The notes beneath the pieces were generated by a model. The model ran no database searches. It saw nothing but the letters and a program-made list of their open reading frames with translations, and was not told the origin of the DNA. The position numbers and the translations under genes were made by a program. Below are positions 1 through 6,650 of a stretch of DNA of 14,915 nt, in pieces. The stretch comes from Chloroflexota bacterium (GTDB lineage Bacteria; Chloroflexota; Anaerolineae; B4-G1), in assembly GCA_030596915.1 (NCBI GenBank), contig JAUVSX010000019.1, positions 1 to 14,915 of the forward strand, written 5' to 3'. Position 1 is the stretch's first letter, and each line of letters starts with the position of its first letter.

Positions 1-243
1 TATCGGCGTCAGTTAGGTTGTGAGCGGCAGACGCGGGAGTCTCGTCTCGAAGCAGACAACTCGCACCGAGGGCGATTGCCGAGGGTAGTCTTTGTAGATG
101 GAGTCACTAGGGCCGAGGGTGGACTTACGCCTTCGGCCTTTGGCTTTGTACGGAATGTCCCGATTGGCGGTGCGCCCTTGGGCAATGATGTGATCTGTGT
201 TTGCACCATTCCAAGGAGCTCCACCCATGCGGAGGTGCCATGA
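1..243 (+). CDS. Possible 3' end of an upstream protein (partial, unidentified)
   Basis: This frame is open from the first base of the window to a TGA at 241-243, about 80 codons, and has no start of its own inside the window except an internal TTG. The TGA overlaps the start of the next gene (ATGATG at 240-245), an arrangement typical of translational coupling. The peptide is rich in Arg and Gly and contains VVFVDGVTRAEGG followed by a Gly-rich stretch. This faintly recalls the FVDGVRR motif of NurA-type nucleases, but that motif is N-terminal in NurA, so I do not assign it. Third-position GC is only moderate (about 57%), and a hairpin at 111-138 lies inside it. It may be a real C-terminus, a remnant or chance. 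Confidence 0.35.
   Translation, partial: YRRQLGCERQTRESRLEADNSHRGRLPRVVFVDGVTRAEGGLTPSAFGFVRNVPIGGAPLGNDVICVCTIPRSSTHAEVP
111..138 (+). terminator. Hairpin, weak terminator candidate
   Basis: GGCCGAGGG (111-119) pairs with CCTTCGGCC (130-138) through nine pairs, one of them G-U, around a 10-base loop. TTTGGCTTTG follows, which is T-rich but not a clean T run. It could end a transcript entering from the left. It also lies inside the open frame 1-243, and the two readings compete. Confidence 0.3.
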
Positions 244-1769
244 TGGCCAATAGCCGCGAATCTCGATCCTTACGCCTCAAGGAGCGCTTCGCCGCGTTTG
301 TGCGGGAGGTCCCGTGGCACGTGGTGACGTTTGTGCTGCGCATCCTCTACCGCTTCCGTCTTGTCGGTGCGGAGAACGTGCCGGCGAAGGGGCCGCTCAT
401 CGTTTCGATCAACGTGACATCCCCGATCGACACGATCTTCGCCATCTGGATTGCCTTCTACCTCCAGAGGCGACTCGACTTGGGATCAGAGGACTCACTT
501 GGCTACACACAGGAAGATCTGCTGGCTCTGCCAGCGTTCCGCAAGGCGTTGGTGGCCGATCCCGAACGTGCGCCGGAGGCACTGTCGCCGCATTCGGCCG
601 GCAACTTGACGCTGAGCCTGCTGAAGGGATACCGGATGCTGTGCAGGGACGGCGTCGTGTACTTGCATCCCGAGGGCGACATGCCGTGGGATGGGCGGCC
701 GATGCCGCTGGGGCGGAGCCTCGCCTGGCTCGCGCTGCATTCGGCGGCGCCGGTGCTGCCAGTGCTGTGTTCGATCAGCGCGTATGACATATGGCCTCGG
801 TGGCAGAAGCGTCCCAGCCTTCGAGGACGGTTGACGCTGCACCTGGGTCAGCTCGTTCGCGTCACGGACGTTCCGCTGGCCGAGGTATCTGACGACGACC
901 TGGACCGGGCGACGGCCCAGCTGCGCGCTGCGTTTGACCGAATCGTCTACGGGCCCGAGGGCATCGAGGGGTGGGCCGGCCCGCCAAGAAGGGACGGCGT
1001 GGCGCTCGAGGGGCCCGGGCACGTCCACCCACTGAAGGAGCCCGTGCCGACCCATGCGTTCGCAAGACCGGAGAAGCCCGGGCGCAATCGCGGGCTCGCG
1101 CAGCTCTTGTGGCAGTGCCCAGTCTGTTGCACGAACGATAGTGTCTACCACCGGCATCCATGGATCGGGCGCCAATCGGTGCGCTGTCTGGCGTGTGATA
1201 CCCGCTGGGCGGTTCGCCGTATGTTCGGCCGCGACATCCGGTTGGCCGTCGTGGGCGGCCCGGCAGAGCTCGTCGGGCTCGAGATGCCGGTGACGATGTG
1301 GTACGACGAGATGAAGCGCAACTTTGAGCCCCAGGCGATTGAAGTGGCAGGCGTCGAGCTGCTGCCTGGGGAGGAAGTGTACCTCACGAGGGACGATGTG
1401 ATTGTAGAGCCTCACAAGCCCAACGCGCTGTTCGACGGGTACACCGGCCGAGAGCCTCCCCGGACGATGCCCGGCCGGCACGGGATGGGCGATTGGGATG
1501 GGATCGGCGAGGGGCGGATGCTACTGACAACCCGGCGGTTGCTTTGGCAAGGACCGGATGGCGAGCTTGATTTTGACTGGCGCAATGTGACGGCCGTATA
1601 CTTGTGGCTGCAGAACGTGCTCGGTCTGCGATACGGCACGGCCCACTACCGCTTCCGCCTTGGCCCGATGGCTGAGGAATCCGGCATGAAGTGGCTGGCG
1701 CACGCGGCGACAGTGGCGAGGTGCGTCGCCGCAGAAGAGGGTACCACCGTCGCGGTATCGCACTACTAG
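243..1769 (+). CDS. PlsC-like acyltransferase-fold protein with zinc ribbon and GRAM/PH-like C-terminus
   Basis: The protein is 508 residues long. Residues about 37-215 look like a glycerolipid acyltransferase (PlsC/LPLAT) domain: GAENVPAKGPLIV leads to NVTSPID at 57-63, HPEGD at 142-146 stands for the FPEG block, and a GRSLAWLAL...PVLPV segment follows. The family's catalytic NHxSxxD is read here as NVTSPID, so the His is Val58 (codon GTG at 414-416) while the Asp is kept. Residues 292-319 form a four-Cys zinc ribbon (CPVC, about 19 residues, CLAC). Residues about 374-475 (LLPGEEVYLTRDD ... MLLTTRRLLWQ ... FDWRNVTAVYL) resemble a GRAM/PH-like lipid-binding or adaptor fold. GGAGG at 231-235 fits the ATG at 243 (7-base spacing) better than the ATG at 240. 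I infer a membrane-lipid-associated protein that may bind rather than acylate. The domain calls are from motifs only. Confidence 0.72.
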   Translation: MANSRESRSLRLKERFAAFVREVPWHVVTFVLRILYRFRLVGAENVPAKGPLIVSINVTSPIDTIFAIWIAFYLQRRLDLGSEDSLGYTQEDLLALPAFRKALVADPERAPEALSPHSAGNLTLSLLKGYRMLCRDGVVYLHPEGDMPWDGRPMPLGRSLAWLALHSAAPVLPVLCSISAYDIWPRWQKRPSLRGRLTLHLGQLVRVTDVPLAEVSDDDLDRATAQLRAAFDRIVYGPEGIEGWAGPPRRDGVALEGPGHVHPLKEPVPTHAFARPEKPGRNRGLAQLLWQCPVCCTNDSVYHRHPWIGRQSVRCLACDTRWAVRRMFGRDIRLAVVGGPAELVGLEMPVTMWYDEMKRNFEPQAIEVAGVELLPGEEVYLTRDDVIVEPHKPNALFDGYTGREPPRTMPGRHGMGDWDGIGEGRMLLTTRRLLWQGPDGELDFDWRNVTAVYLWLQNVLGLRYGTAHYRFRLGPMAEESGMKWLAHAATVARCVAAEEGTTVAVSHY

Positions 1770-1927
1770 TCCGCCAACCCGTATCCCGCCCCAAGCGGGA
1801 CACCACTCGCTCACACCTCCGCGCATCCCGCTGTGTCAGGTTGTGCATGTTGGCGTTCACGCGCCCTATGCCCCGGAGCGGGTCGCCCCGCGGCCCACGG
1901 CTTGACTGCACCAGTCATTCGCCACGC

Positions 1928-1983
1928 CGTGGAGTTGCCAGTCCAGTCGTCCTAACTAGATCTGTGTACAGCGCAACTCCACG
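1928..1983. repeat. 11-bp perfect inverted repeat with 34-base spacer
   Basis: CGTGGAGTTGC (1928-1938) is the exact reverse complement of GCAACTCCACG (1973-1983). The right arm covers the place where the -35 element of the promoter candidate at 1994-2002 would lie. It could be a pair of operator half-sites or the stem of a long hairpin with a 34-base loop. The match is seen in the sequence; the role is inferred. Confidence 0.5.
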
Positions 1984-1993
1984 TAGTCCAAGC

Positions 1994-2002
1994 TGTTATA
2001 GC
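1994..2002 (+). promoter_or_regulatory. Putative extended -10 promoter for the SDR gene
   Basis: TGTTATAGC reads as an extended -10 (TGn plus TATAGC at 1997-2002). No good -35 is present at the right distance; the bases there belong to the right arm of the inverted repeat. Transcription would begin near 2009 and give a leader of about 90 bases. Confidence 0.3.
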
Positions 2003-2019
2003 AGGTGGAGGAGATCGCT

Positions 2020-2039
2020 GCCGCGCCCCCGAGCGCGGC
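2020..2039 (+). other. GC-rich leader hairpin before the SDR gene
   Basis: GCCGCGC (2020-2026) pairs perfectly with GCGCGGC (2033-2039) around a 6-base loop. It lies in the presumed leader, 60 bases before the start codon. There is no T run after it, so it is not an intrinsic terminator. It may be only a product of high GC. Confidence 0.3.
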
Positions 2040-2099
2040 GTCCTGGTGCTGGGCCAGTGAAGGTGCCGGCCGCGGACCGGGAGCGAGGAGGAGAGGAAC

Positions 2100-3218
2100 G
2101 TGGGCAAGAAGGTGGGGGTGGTAGGGGGCACCGGGTTCCTCGGCGCCCATCTGGTTCAACTCTTGGCCGACGCAGGCTTCGAGCCGGTAGTCATCGCCCG
2201 GCGACCACAGCGCGTCCAGGAGGTGCTTCCCCGTCTTGGCGTTGAGGCCCGGTACGGTGACGTTAGGAATCCGGGCAGCCTGGGCCAAGCCCTGAAGGGC
2301 TGCACGTACGTGCACTGCGTGGCCGGGGCAATGGGTGGGGTATTCACGAGTCCCAGTCCGCAGCGCAGGGAGGCCGCTGTCCGCGTCAACGTCGAAGGAA
2401 CAGTCAACGTGCTCCGCGCGGCTCGCGACGCGCGAGCAGAGCGAGTCGTCGTGACGAGCAGTTGCAGCACCCGCTACCAGCACCGGGGGAGTCTGGCCAA
2501 CGAGGATTCGCCTGCATTTGGGGCGGAAATCGTCCGGGACTCCTACGTCCGGAGCAAGGTGTTGGAGGAGCAGGCCTGCACTGCCTTCTCCCGGGGTACT
2601 GGGCTCCCAGTTACCGCAATCCTGCCTGGCGCCATGGTTGGCCCCAGAGATACGAGCCCGACGCCGCTGGGCGCTGCGTTGTTGGCACGCCTGAACGGCG
2701 AATCGAGAGGCGGTGTCGGGCTGGAAGGTGCGTTTCCGGTCGTCGACGTGCGCGACGTCGCACGGGCGCATCTCGCCGCAATATCGGCTGAGAGCCCTGA
2801 CGATGCGTATCTGGTCGTGGCCGATACCGTTCGTACGCGTGACTGGCAGGAGCTGTTCTCACGTGTAACGGGCATCCCCAATGACGCGGGAGCCATTCCG
2901 CCAGTGGTGGCGATGCCGATGGCCCTCATGTTTGAGGCCATCTCGTGGGTGAGGCGCACCCCAGCCCAGTTCAACCGTAACGCGGTACGTCACGCGCGCC
3001 AAGGACAGCAGTATGACTGCACGAGGGCGCGAAGCGAGTTGGGGATCGCATTCAGGCCGCTCGAGACGACTGTCCAGGACACGGTCTGTTGGTACGCGGC
3101 AAACGGCTGGATCACCGATGACGCGCGGCTGGCGATCGTGAACTCCGCGCTCGATCGTGCCGCTTACGACGCTCGACCCGTGTCGCTGTCTCCGCAGCCA
3201 AGTGGCTTGCGCGCATAG
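2100..3218 (+). CDS. NAD(P)-dependent epimerase/reductase, extended SDR family
   Basis: The 372-residue protein begins at a GTG preceded by a strong GAGGAGGAGAGG purine tract. It has the extended-SDR layout: nucleotide-binding GGTGFLG at residues 9-15, a GDV turn at 53-55, VRVNVEGTVNVLRAA at 94-108, TSSCS at 119-123 with the likely catalytic Ser/Thr, and the catalytic YVRSK at 149-153, followed by LPGAMVGPRD (175-184). Such enzymes oxidise, reduce or epimerise sugar-nucleotide, terpenoid or steroid-type substrates with a bound NAD(P). The sequence is closest in style to the dihydroflavonol reductase / NAD-dependent epimerase group, but the substrate cannot be read from it. No neighbouring sugar or lipid pathway gene helps. 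It appears to be a single-gene unit, and the decayed methyltransferase converges on its 3' end. Confidence 0.85.
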   Translation: MGKKVGVVGGTGFLGAHLVQLLADAGFEPVVIARRPQRVQEVLPRLGVEARYGDVRNPGSLGQALKGCTYVHCVAGAMGGVFTSPSPQRREAAVRVNVEGTVNVLRAARDARAERVVVTSSCSTRYQHRGSLANEDSPAFGAEIVRDSYVRSKVLEEQACTAFSRGTGLPVTAILPGAMVGPRDTSPTPLGAALLARLNGESRGGVGLEGAFPVVDVRDVARAHLAAISAESPDDAYLVVADTVRTRDWQELFSRVTGIPNDAGAIPPVVAMPMALMFEAISWVRRTPAQFNRNAVRHARQGQQYDCTRARSELGIAFRPLETTVQDTVCWYAANGWITDDARLAIVNSALDRAAYDARPVSLSPQPSGLRA

Positions 3219-3262
3219 AACTTCGCCGGATATGGGCTCATTCGTGGCGTCGAGCACCCTCC

Positions 3263-3673
3263 TCAAGGCGCGCGAAAACGTCTCCGACTGTAGATGAGGG
3301 CCCAGTGGATGAGGTCGAATGAGCATTCGGCGAAGTCCATGTCCAACACGTCGGCGCATACGAGCCTAAGCCCTGGCAGGCAGGGGCCGAAGCGCCCCGA
3401 GAGCGCCTCAAGAAGCGGCGAGTTGATATGGACGCCCACGGCCCGACGAGTCACTGCTGGGTCGATGTGCTCGATGCCATTGCCCGTGGCACACTCCAAG
3501 ACTGCCAGGGTCTGCGGGCGCAGCGCCGTCTGTTCATCGCGGAAGACCTGGCTCAGAAACTGGGACTGCTGTACGCCCGGTCTCGCCGTATGCCCCTCGT
3601 AGGCCGAGGACGGGATAGTGAGCCACGGATCTACGGTGCAGGGCCCGTCTGTCCTGTCGTGCCTCGCTCCCAC
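3263..3673 (-). pseudogene. Truncated and frameshifted class I SAM-dependent methyltransferase
   Basis: The frame encodes a methyltransferase N-terminus: DPWLTIPSSAYEGH, then motif I LAVLECATGNGIEHID (SAM-binding Gly loop), GVHINSPLLEAL with the region after strand 2, and CADVLDMDF...FDLIHWALIY. It then ends early in RRRFRAP and a stop at about 137 residues, where relatives usually run to roughly 200. The lost continuation can be followed in other frames: VGDVFARL one base on, then LRRVLDA in the third frame, so two frame disruptions near 3270-3290 are likely. No further C-terminal part is found before the SDR stop at 3218. A GTG at 3673 with GGGAGG five bases upstream is the best start; an ATG at 3712 lacks a ribosome binding site. 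A sequencing error could explain one shift but hardly two plus the missing end. Confidence 0.7.
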
Positions 3674-3740
3674 GCAGGCCTCCCAGGGGGCGGCATGCGA
3701 AGCGTGCCCCATCGCTGGCCTGCCCTCCGGTCTGGGCGCG

Positions 3741-3768
3741 ATTATTGTGCGGTGAGTCTGGGGGACAA
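3741..3768 (-). promoter_or_regulatory. Weak promoter candidate for the methyltransferase remnant
   Basis: On the minus strand TTGTCC (3768-3763) is separated by 16 bases from AATAAT (3746-3741). This sits about 70 bases before the GTG start of the methyltransferase remnant. It is a plausible but imperfect sigma-70 type site. Confidence 0.3.
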
Positions 3769-3786
3769 CGCGGCGGCGCAGCCGCG
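3769..3786. other. Small GC hairpin in the intergenic gap
   Basis: CGCGGC (3769-3774) pairs with GCCGCG (3781-3786) around a 6-base loop. The surrounding stretch, about 3713-3950, holds no convincing gene on either strand; the open frames there have no ribosome binding site and no recognisable protein. Confidence 0.25.
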
Positions 3787-3950
3787 CTGCTGCTCGCTAC
3801 TCCTGGGCCACGCTTCCCACGCCCCTAAGCATGCTGGACAGCGTGCCTCCAACCTCGACTTGGGCTGCGACGCGCTGCCCGCCTCGCCTGGTTTGGCAGT
3901 CTCGCTTGGGAGACGCGTGCGCAATGGATCGTGTGCGCCAGGACCGCGCG

Positions 3951-3959
3951 TGGTATAAT
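3951..3959 (+). promoter_or_regulatory. Extended -10 promoter of the pyrimidine-nucleoside phosphorylase gene
   Basis: TGGTATAAT is a perfect extended -10 (TGn plus TATAAT at 3954-3959). The -35 position (about 3931-3936, GTGTGC) is poor, which is usual when the extended -10 is present. Transcription should begin near 3966 and give a short leader of about 30 bases before the ATG at 3997. Confidence 0.65.
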
Positions 3960-3996
3960 CTGCCCTGGCCCAAGACACACACGCGAGAGGGGAGAC

Positions 3997-5304
3997 ATGC
4001 GCGCGGTAGACGTAATTGCCCGCAAGCGCGACGGCTCAGAACTGTCGCGCGACGAGATCGAGTTCTTCATCACGACGTACACTCGGGGAGAGATTCCAGA
4101 CTATCAGGCTGCCGCCTGGCTGATGGCTGTGTATCTCCGGGGTATGACCGACCGAGAGACACGGGACCTTACGCTGGCGATGGCCCGTTCGGGCGACATT
4201 CTCGACCTGAGCGACACGGTTCCCCTCGCGGTCGACAAGCACTCCACGGGCGGGGTGGGGGACAAGGTAAGCCTTGTAGTTGTACCTACGGCCGCTGCGT
4301 GCGGGCTGCCCGTTGCCAAGATCACGGGTCGCGGCCTTGCCTTCACGGGCGGTACGTTGGACAAACTCGAGTCGATCCCGGGGTATCGCATCGATCTTAG
4401 CGAGGAGGAGTTCAAGGTCCAGCTTGCGGAGATCGGCGTGGTGCTCACCGGGCAGACCCGGGAACTCGCCCCGGCAGACCGCAAGCTCTATGCGCTTCGG
4501 GACGCGACGGCAACGGTGAGATCGCTGCCATTGATCGTGAGTTCGATCCTGAGCAAGAAGATCGCCGGGGGTGCGGACGCGGTTGTCCTCGACGTCAAGG
4601 TAGGCACCGGTGCGCTGATCAAGACGCTGAGTGAGAGCGTAGATCTGGCCCAAGCCCTCGTGCACCTCGGCAGCCAGGTGGGGTTGCGCGTGGTCGCTTG
4701 CGTGTCAGATATGAATCAGCCCCTCGGTCGGGCAGTTGGCAACGCGCTGGAGGTACGCGAGGCCATTGCGACGCTCCGCAACGGCGGGCCTGCAGACTTC
4801 AGAGAACACTGTCTGGTCATTCTGGGAGAGATGCTGGCCCTGGGTGGCACAGTCGATGGTCCAGGTAGTGGTAGGGAGGTTGCCGAGAGGGCGCTTGCGT
4901 CGGGCGCCGCCTGGGACAAGTTCCGGCAGCTTGTCTCGGCGCAGGGTGGCGACGTACGATCAGTCGACAAGCCCGAGCGATGGCCCCGGGCGGAGCTAGC
5001 CGAGGAGGCGCCTGTCGCCGGAGACGGATGGTTGGCGGGCGTGGACGCGGCCGAGATCGGGATGGCCGTGATGGCGCTGGGGGGCGGGCGCGCCAAGAAG
5101 GGGGACACGATAGACCACAGCGTCGGTATCGTGGTACATCGCAGGGTCGGCGATGCACTGCACAAGGGGGAGCCGCTCTTCACCGTTCACGCCAACGAGG
5201 CTGCGAAGCTGCACGAGGCGCGCGAGCGAGTCCTCGCGGCCCACAGGCTCAGCGACAGTCCGGTCGAAGCGTTGCCACTGTTCTACAGTCGCATCGGCGC
5301 GTGA
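3997..5304 (+). CDS. pdp: Pyrimidine-nucleoside phosphorylase (thymidine/uridine phosphorylase)
   Basis: The 435-residue cytosolic enzyme splits thymidine, uridine or deoxyuridine with phosphate into base and (deoxy)ribose-1-phosphate, for pyrimidine salvage and sugar recovery. The length equals that of the family. The phosphate site KHSTGG lies at 81-86, the family signature TGRGLAFTGGTLDKLE at 110-125, and the pyrimidine-binding residues fall where they do in the Geobacillus enzyme: Arg168 in YALRDATATV, Ser183 and Lys187 in VSSILSKK. The C-terminal alpha/beta domain carries the biotinyl-like repeat end (DTIDHSVGIVVHRRVGD...GEPLFTVHAN). The ATG at 3997 follows AGAGGGGAGA at the right distance; a frame extension upstream to 3931 would cross the promoter. 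The alternative name is deoA; the bacterial dual-specificity type is favoured by the Geobacillus-like numbering. It appears to be a single-gene transcript. Confidence 0.95.
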   Translation: MRAVDVIARKRDGSELSRDEIEFFITTYTRGEIPDYQAAAWLMAVYLRGMTDRETRDLTLAMARSGDILDLSDTVPLAVDKHSTGGVGDKVSLVVVPTAAACGLPVAKITGRGLAFTGGTLDKLESIPGYRIDLSEEEFKVQLAEIGVVLTGQTRELAPADRKLYALRDATATVRSLPLIVSSILSKKIAGGADAVVLDVKVGTGALIKTLSESVDLAQALVHLGSQVGLRVVACVSDMNQPLGRAVGNALEVREAIATLRNGGPADFREHCLVILGEMLALGGTVDGPGSGREVAERALASGAAWDKFRQLVSAQGGDVRSVDKPERWPRAELAEEAPVAGDGWLAGVDAAEIGMAVMALGGGRAKKGDTIDHSVGIVVHRRVGDALHKGEPLFTVHANEAAKLHEARERVLAAHRLSDSPVEALPLFYSRIGA

Positions 5305-5306
5305 TG

Positions 5307-5333
5307 GATCTCGCAACCAGGCCTCTCGAGATC
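5307..5333 (+). terminator. Stem-loop just after the phosphorylase gene
   Basis: GATCTCG (5307-5313) pairs with CGAGATC (5327-5333) around a 13-base loop, three bases after the stop codon. No T run follows. It may protect the 3' end or act as a weak terminator between the two convergent genes. Confidence 0.35.
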
Positions 5334-5388
5334 GCGCAACGAGGCATCTGCAGTGGACGCCGCTTCATCCCCAGGCCCACGTTGCCCT

Positions 5389-5402
5389 TCGCTCCCGAGC
5401 GA
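5389..5402. terminator. Short palindrome between convergent genes
   Basis: TCGCTC (5389-5394), two bases, then GAGCGA (5397-5402) form a near-perfect palindrome in the 180-base gap between the phosphorylase and the binding-protein gene. It lacks T runs on both strands. A bidirectional terminator is possible but weakly supported. The rest of the gap (5305-5484) shows nothing else. Confidence 0.2.
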
Positions 5403-5484
5403 GCCATGTCCGGTATGACGAAAGCGGCGGGCTTCGGATGGCACGGCGAACTTGGTGCAGCGAGAGGAAGCGTGGATCGAGGGC

Positions 5485-6648
5485 TCAAGAGTCGGACGTG
5501 GGAGGTAGTACCTCGCACGGGTAGATGGGAGCCGTGCCCCAACTCCTACCCGCGTCGAAGGTGACAGTGCCCAGGAGCCCGATCCTTTCCGTATCCTGCA
5601 GGGCAAGGGCGACGCCCTCGCGCGTCGGGGCGGCACGGCGCTGAAGGTCCCTACGCAGGGCTTCGATCAGTATCCAGGTGGCTTCGTAGGCCGGCAACGC
5701 CAGGCGCCCCGGAGGGACCCCGTTGGATACCTCGCGGTACGCACTAGCGAAGTCCCGACCAACCGTGAGTTCCTCGGGTAGCGGCCACGGAGTGGCGCAG
5801 ATCGCTCTAGCGGACTTGGCGGCAACCGCCGCAAAATCCGCCGGGGTGAGATCAGGTCCGCCAACGAGTGTGCCCTGCCATCCCGCATTGCGGAGTTCGG
5901 CGGCGACTTCACCAGCAGTCACGGGATCCGCGTCACAGATGAGCACGTCTGCCTCAGGCTCCAGCAACAGCGCCAGCCAGCCCGCGTCTGACGCCTGAAC
6001 AATCGGCCCTAGCTGTGTTCCACGGCGATGGGCCGCTCGCTGCAACGCCTGTCCGAGCGGGCCACCGGCAGTGAACAGGGCAGTCCGGTGTTCCCCCAGA
6101 GCCGCAACCCGGTTGAGGAGCGCATCGGCGAGGGTATCGGCCGGTGGGCCCATTCGGAAGACCGTTGCCGGGCCTGACGTGAGGTTGTGTTCAAGTACGG
6201 CAGGAGCGACAAGAGCCAGTCCGGCCTTTGCATAGGTGTCAAGCGCCGCCGCCGTTCGCTCGTGGAAATGGCCCACAACACCCAAGACGTCCGAGTCGAT
6301 GGCGAGCTTCCGAGCCTGGGCTTCGGCGGATTCGGGGTCAGCGCCGTCGTCATAGGCAACGAGCTCCACATTGTACCCGGCAACGCCCCCAGAAGCGTTG
6401 GCCTCTCGAATGGCTAGGCGGGCTCCGTAGATGACGTCGTAGCCGATGTAGCGGTATCGTCCCTCAAAGGGAGCCACCAGCCCAATCTTGACACTGGGGC
6501 GTACCGTTCCGGGCAGTGTGCATCCGGACAGGCAGAAGGCGATGAGGACTGCGACAACCGCGACGCAAGGCGCCGGCACACGCGAACGGGCTTTTCGCCG
6601 TGTGGGGCGAGTGCGGCCGGGTCCCAGAGTTGGGCAGCCTCGCCCCAC
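5485..6648 (-). CDS. LivK-type ABC transporter substrate-binding lipoprotein
   Basis: The protein is about 387 residues. A basic n-region (RRKARSR), a hydrophobic run and the lipobox CLSGC (lipid Cys about residue 43) mark a secreted lipoprotein. The mature part has the type I periplasmic-binding fold of branched-chain amino acid/amide receptors: VKIGLVAPFEGRYRYIGYDV, GARLAIREANASGG, YDDGADPESAEAQARKL, GVVGHFHERTAAALDTYAKAG, and a C-terminal LPAYEATWILIEAL. The ligand cannot be read from the sequence. No permease or ATPase gene adjoins it, so it is an orphan receptor here. The GTG at 6648 lies three bases after the mltG stop with a G-rich stretch before it. A GTG at 6669, which overlaps mltG, is the alternative, and one at 6579 would lose the basic n-region. 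It is the last gene of the alaS-ruvX-mltG unit. Confidence 0.82.
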   Translation of the reverse strand: MGRGCPTLGPGRTRPTRRKARSRVPAPCVAVVAVLIAFCLSGCTLPGTVRPSVKIGLVAPFEGRYRYIGYDVIYGARLAIREANASGGVAGYNVELVAYDDGADPESAEAQARKLAIDSDVLGVVGHFHERTAAALDTYAKAGLALVAPAVLEHNLTSGPATVFRMGPPADTLADALLNRVAALGEHRTALFTAGGPLGQALQRAAHRRGTQLGPIVQASDAGWLALLLEPEADVLICDADPVTAGEVAAELRNAGWQGTLVGGPDLTPADFAAVAAKSARAICATPWPLPEELTVGRDFASAYREVSNGVPPGRLALPAYEATWILIEALRRDLQRRAAPTREGVALALQDTERIGLLGTVTFDAGRSWGTAPIYPCEVLPPTSDS

Positions 6649-6650
6649 CG

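Larger units (their letters stand above)
1770..2099. other. Intergenic region upstream of the SDR gene
   Basis: No convincing gene lies in these 330 bases. A small hairpin (TCCCGC 1784-1789 with GCGGGA 1795-1800, 5-base loop) follows the acyltransferase-like gene but lacks a T run. The rest holds an 11-bp inverted repeat, a weak extended -10 promoter, a GC-rich leader hairpin and a purine-rich ribosome binding site (GAGGAGGAGAGG near 2085-2096). The spacing suggests that the SDR gene is transcribed on its own. Confidence 0.5.

Noticed and set aside
495..1481. Long minus-strand open frame of 328 codons
   Set aside because: It lies wholly opposite the acyltransferase/zinc-ribbon gene, is rich in Arg, His and Pro with no recognisable motif, and is the expected mirror of a GC-rich coding strand.
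1956..2771. Minus-strand open frame of 271 codons
   Set aside because: It runs antisense to the well-supported SDR gene and through its promoter region, with no family motif.
3428..3958. Plus-strand open frame of 176 codons between the methyltransferase remnant and the phosphorylase
   Set aside because: It overlaps the methyltransferase remnant in antisense, has no ribosome binding site, and its composition looks like translated non-coding DNA.
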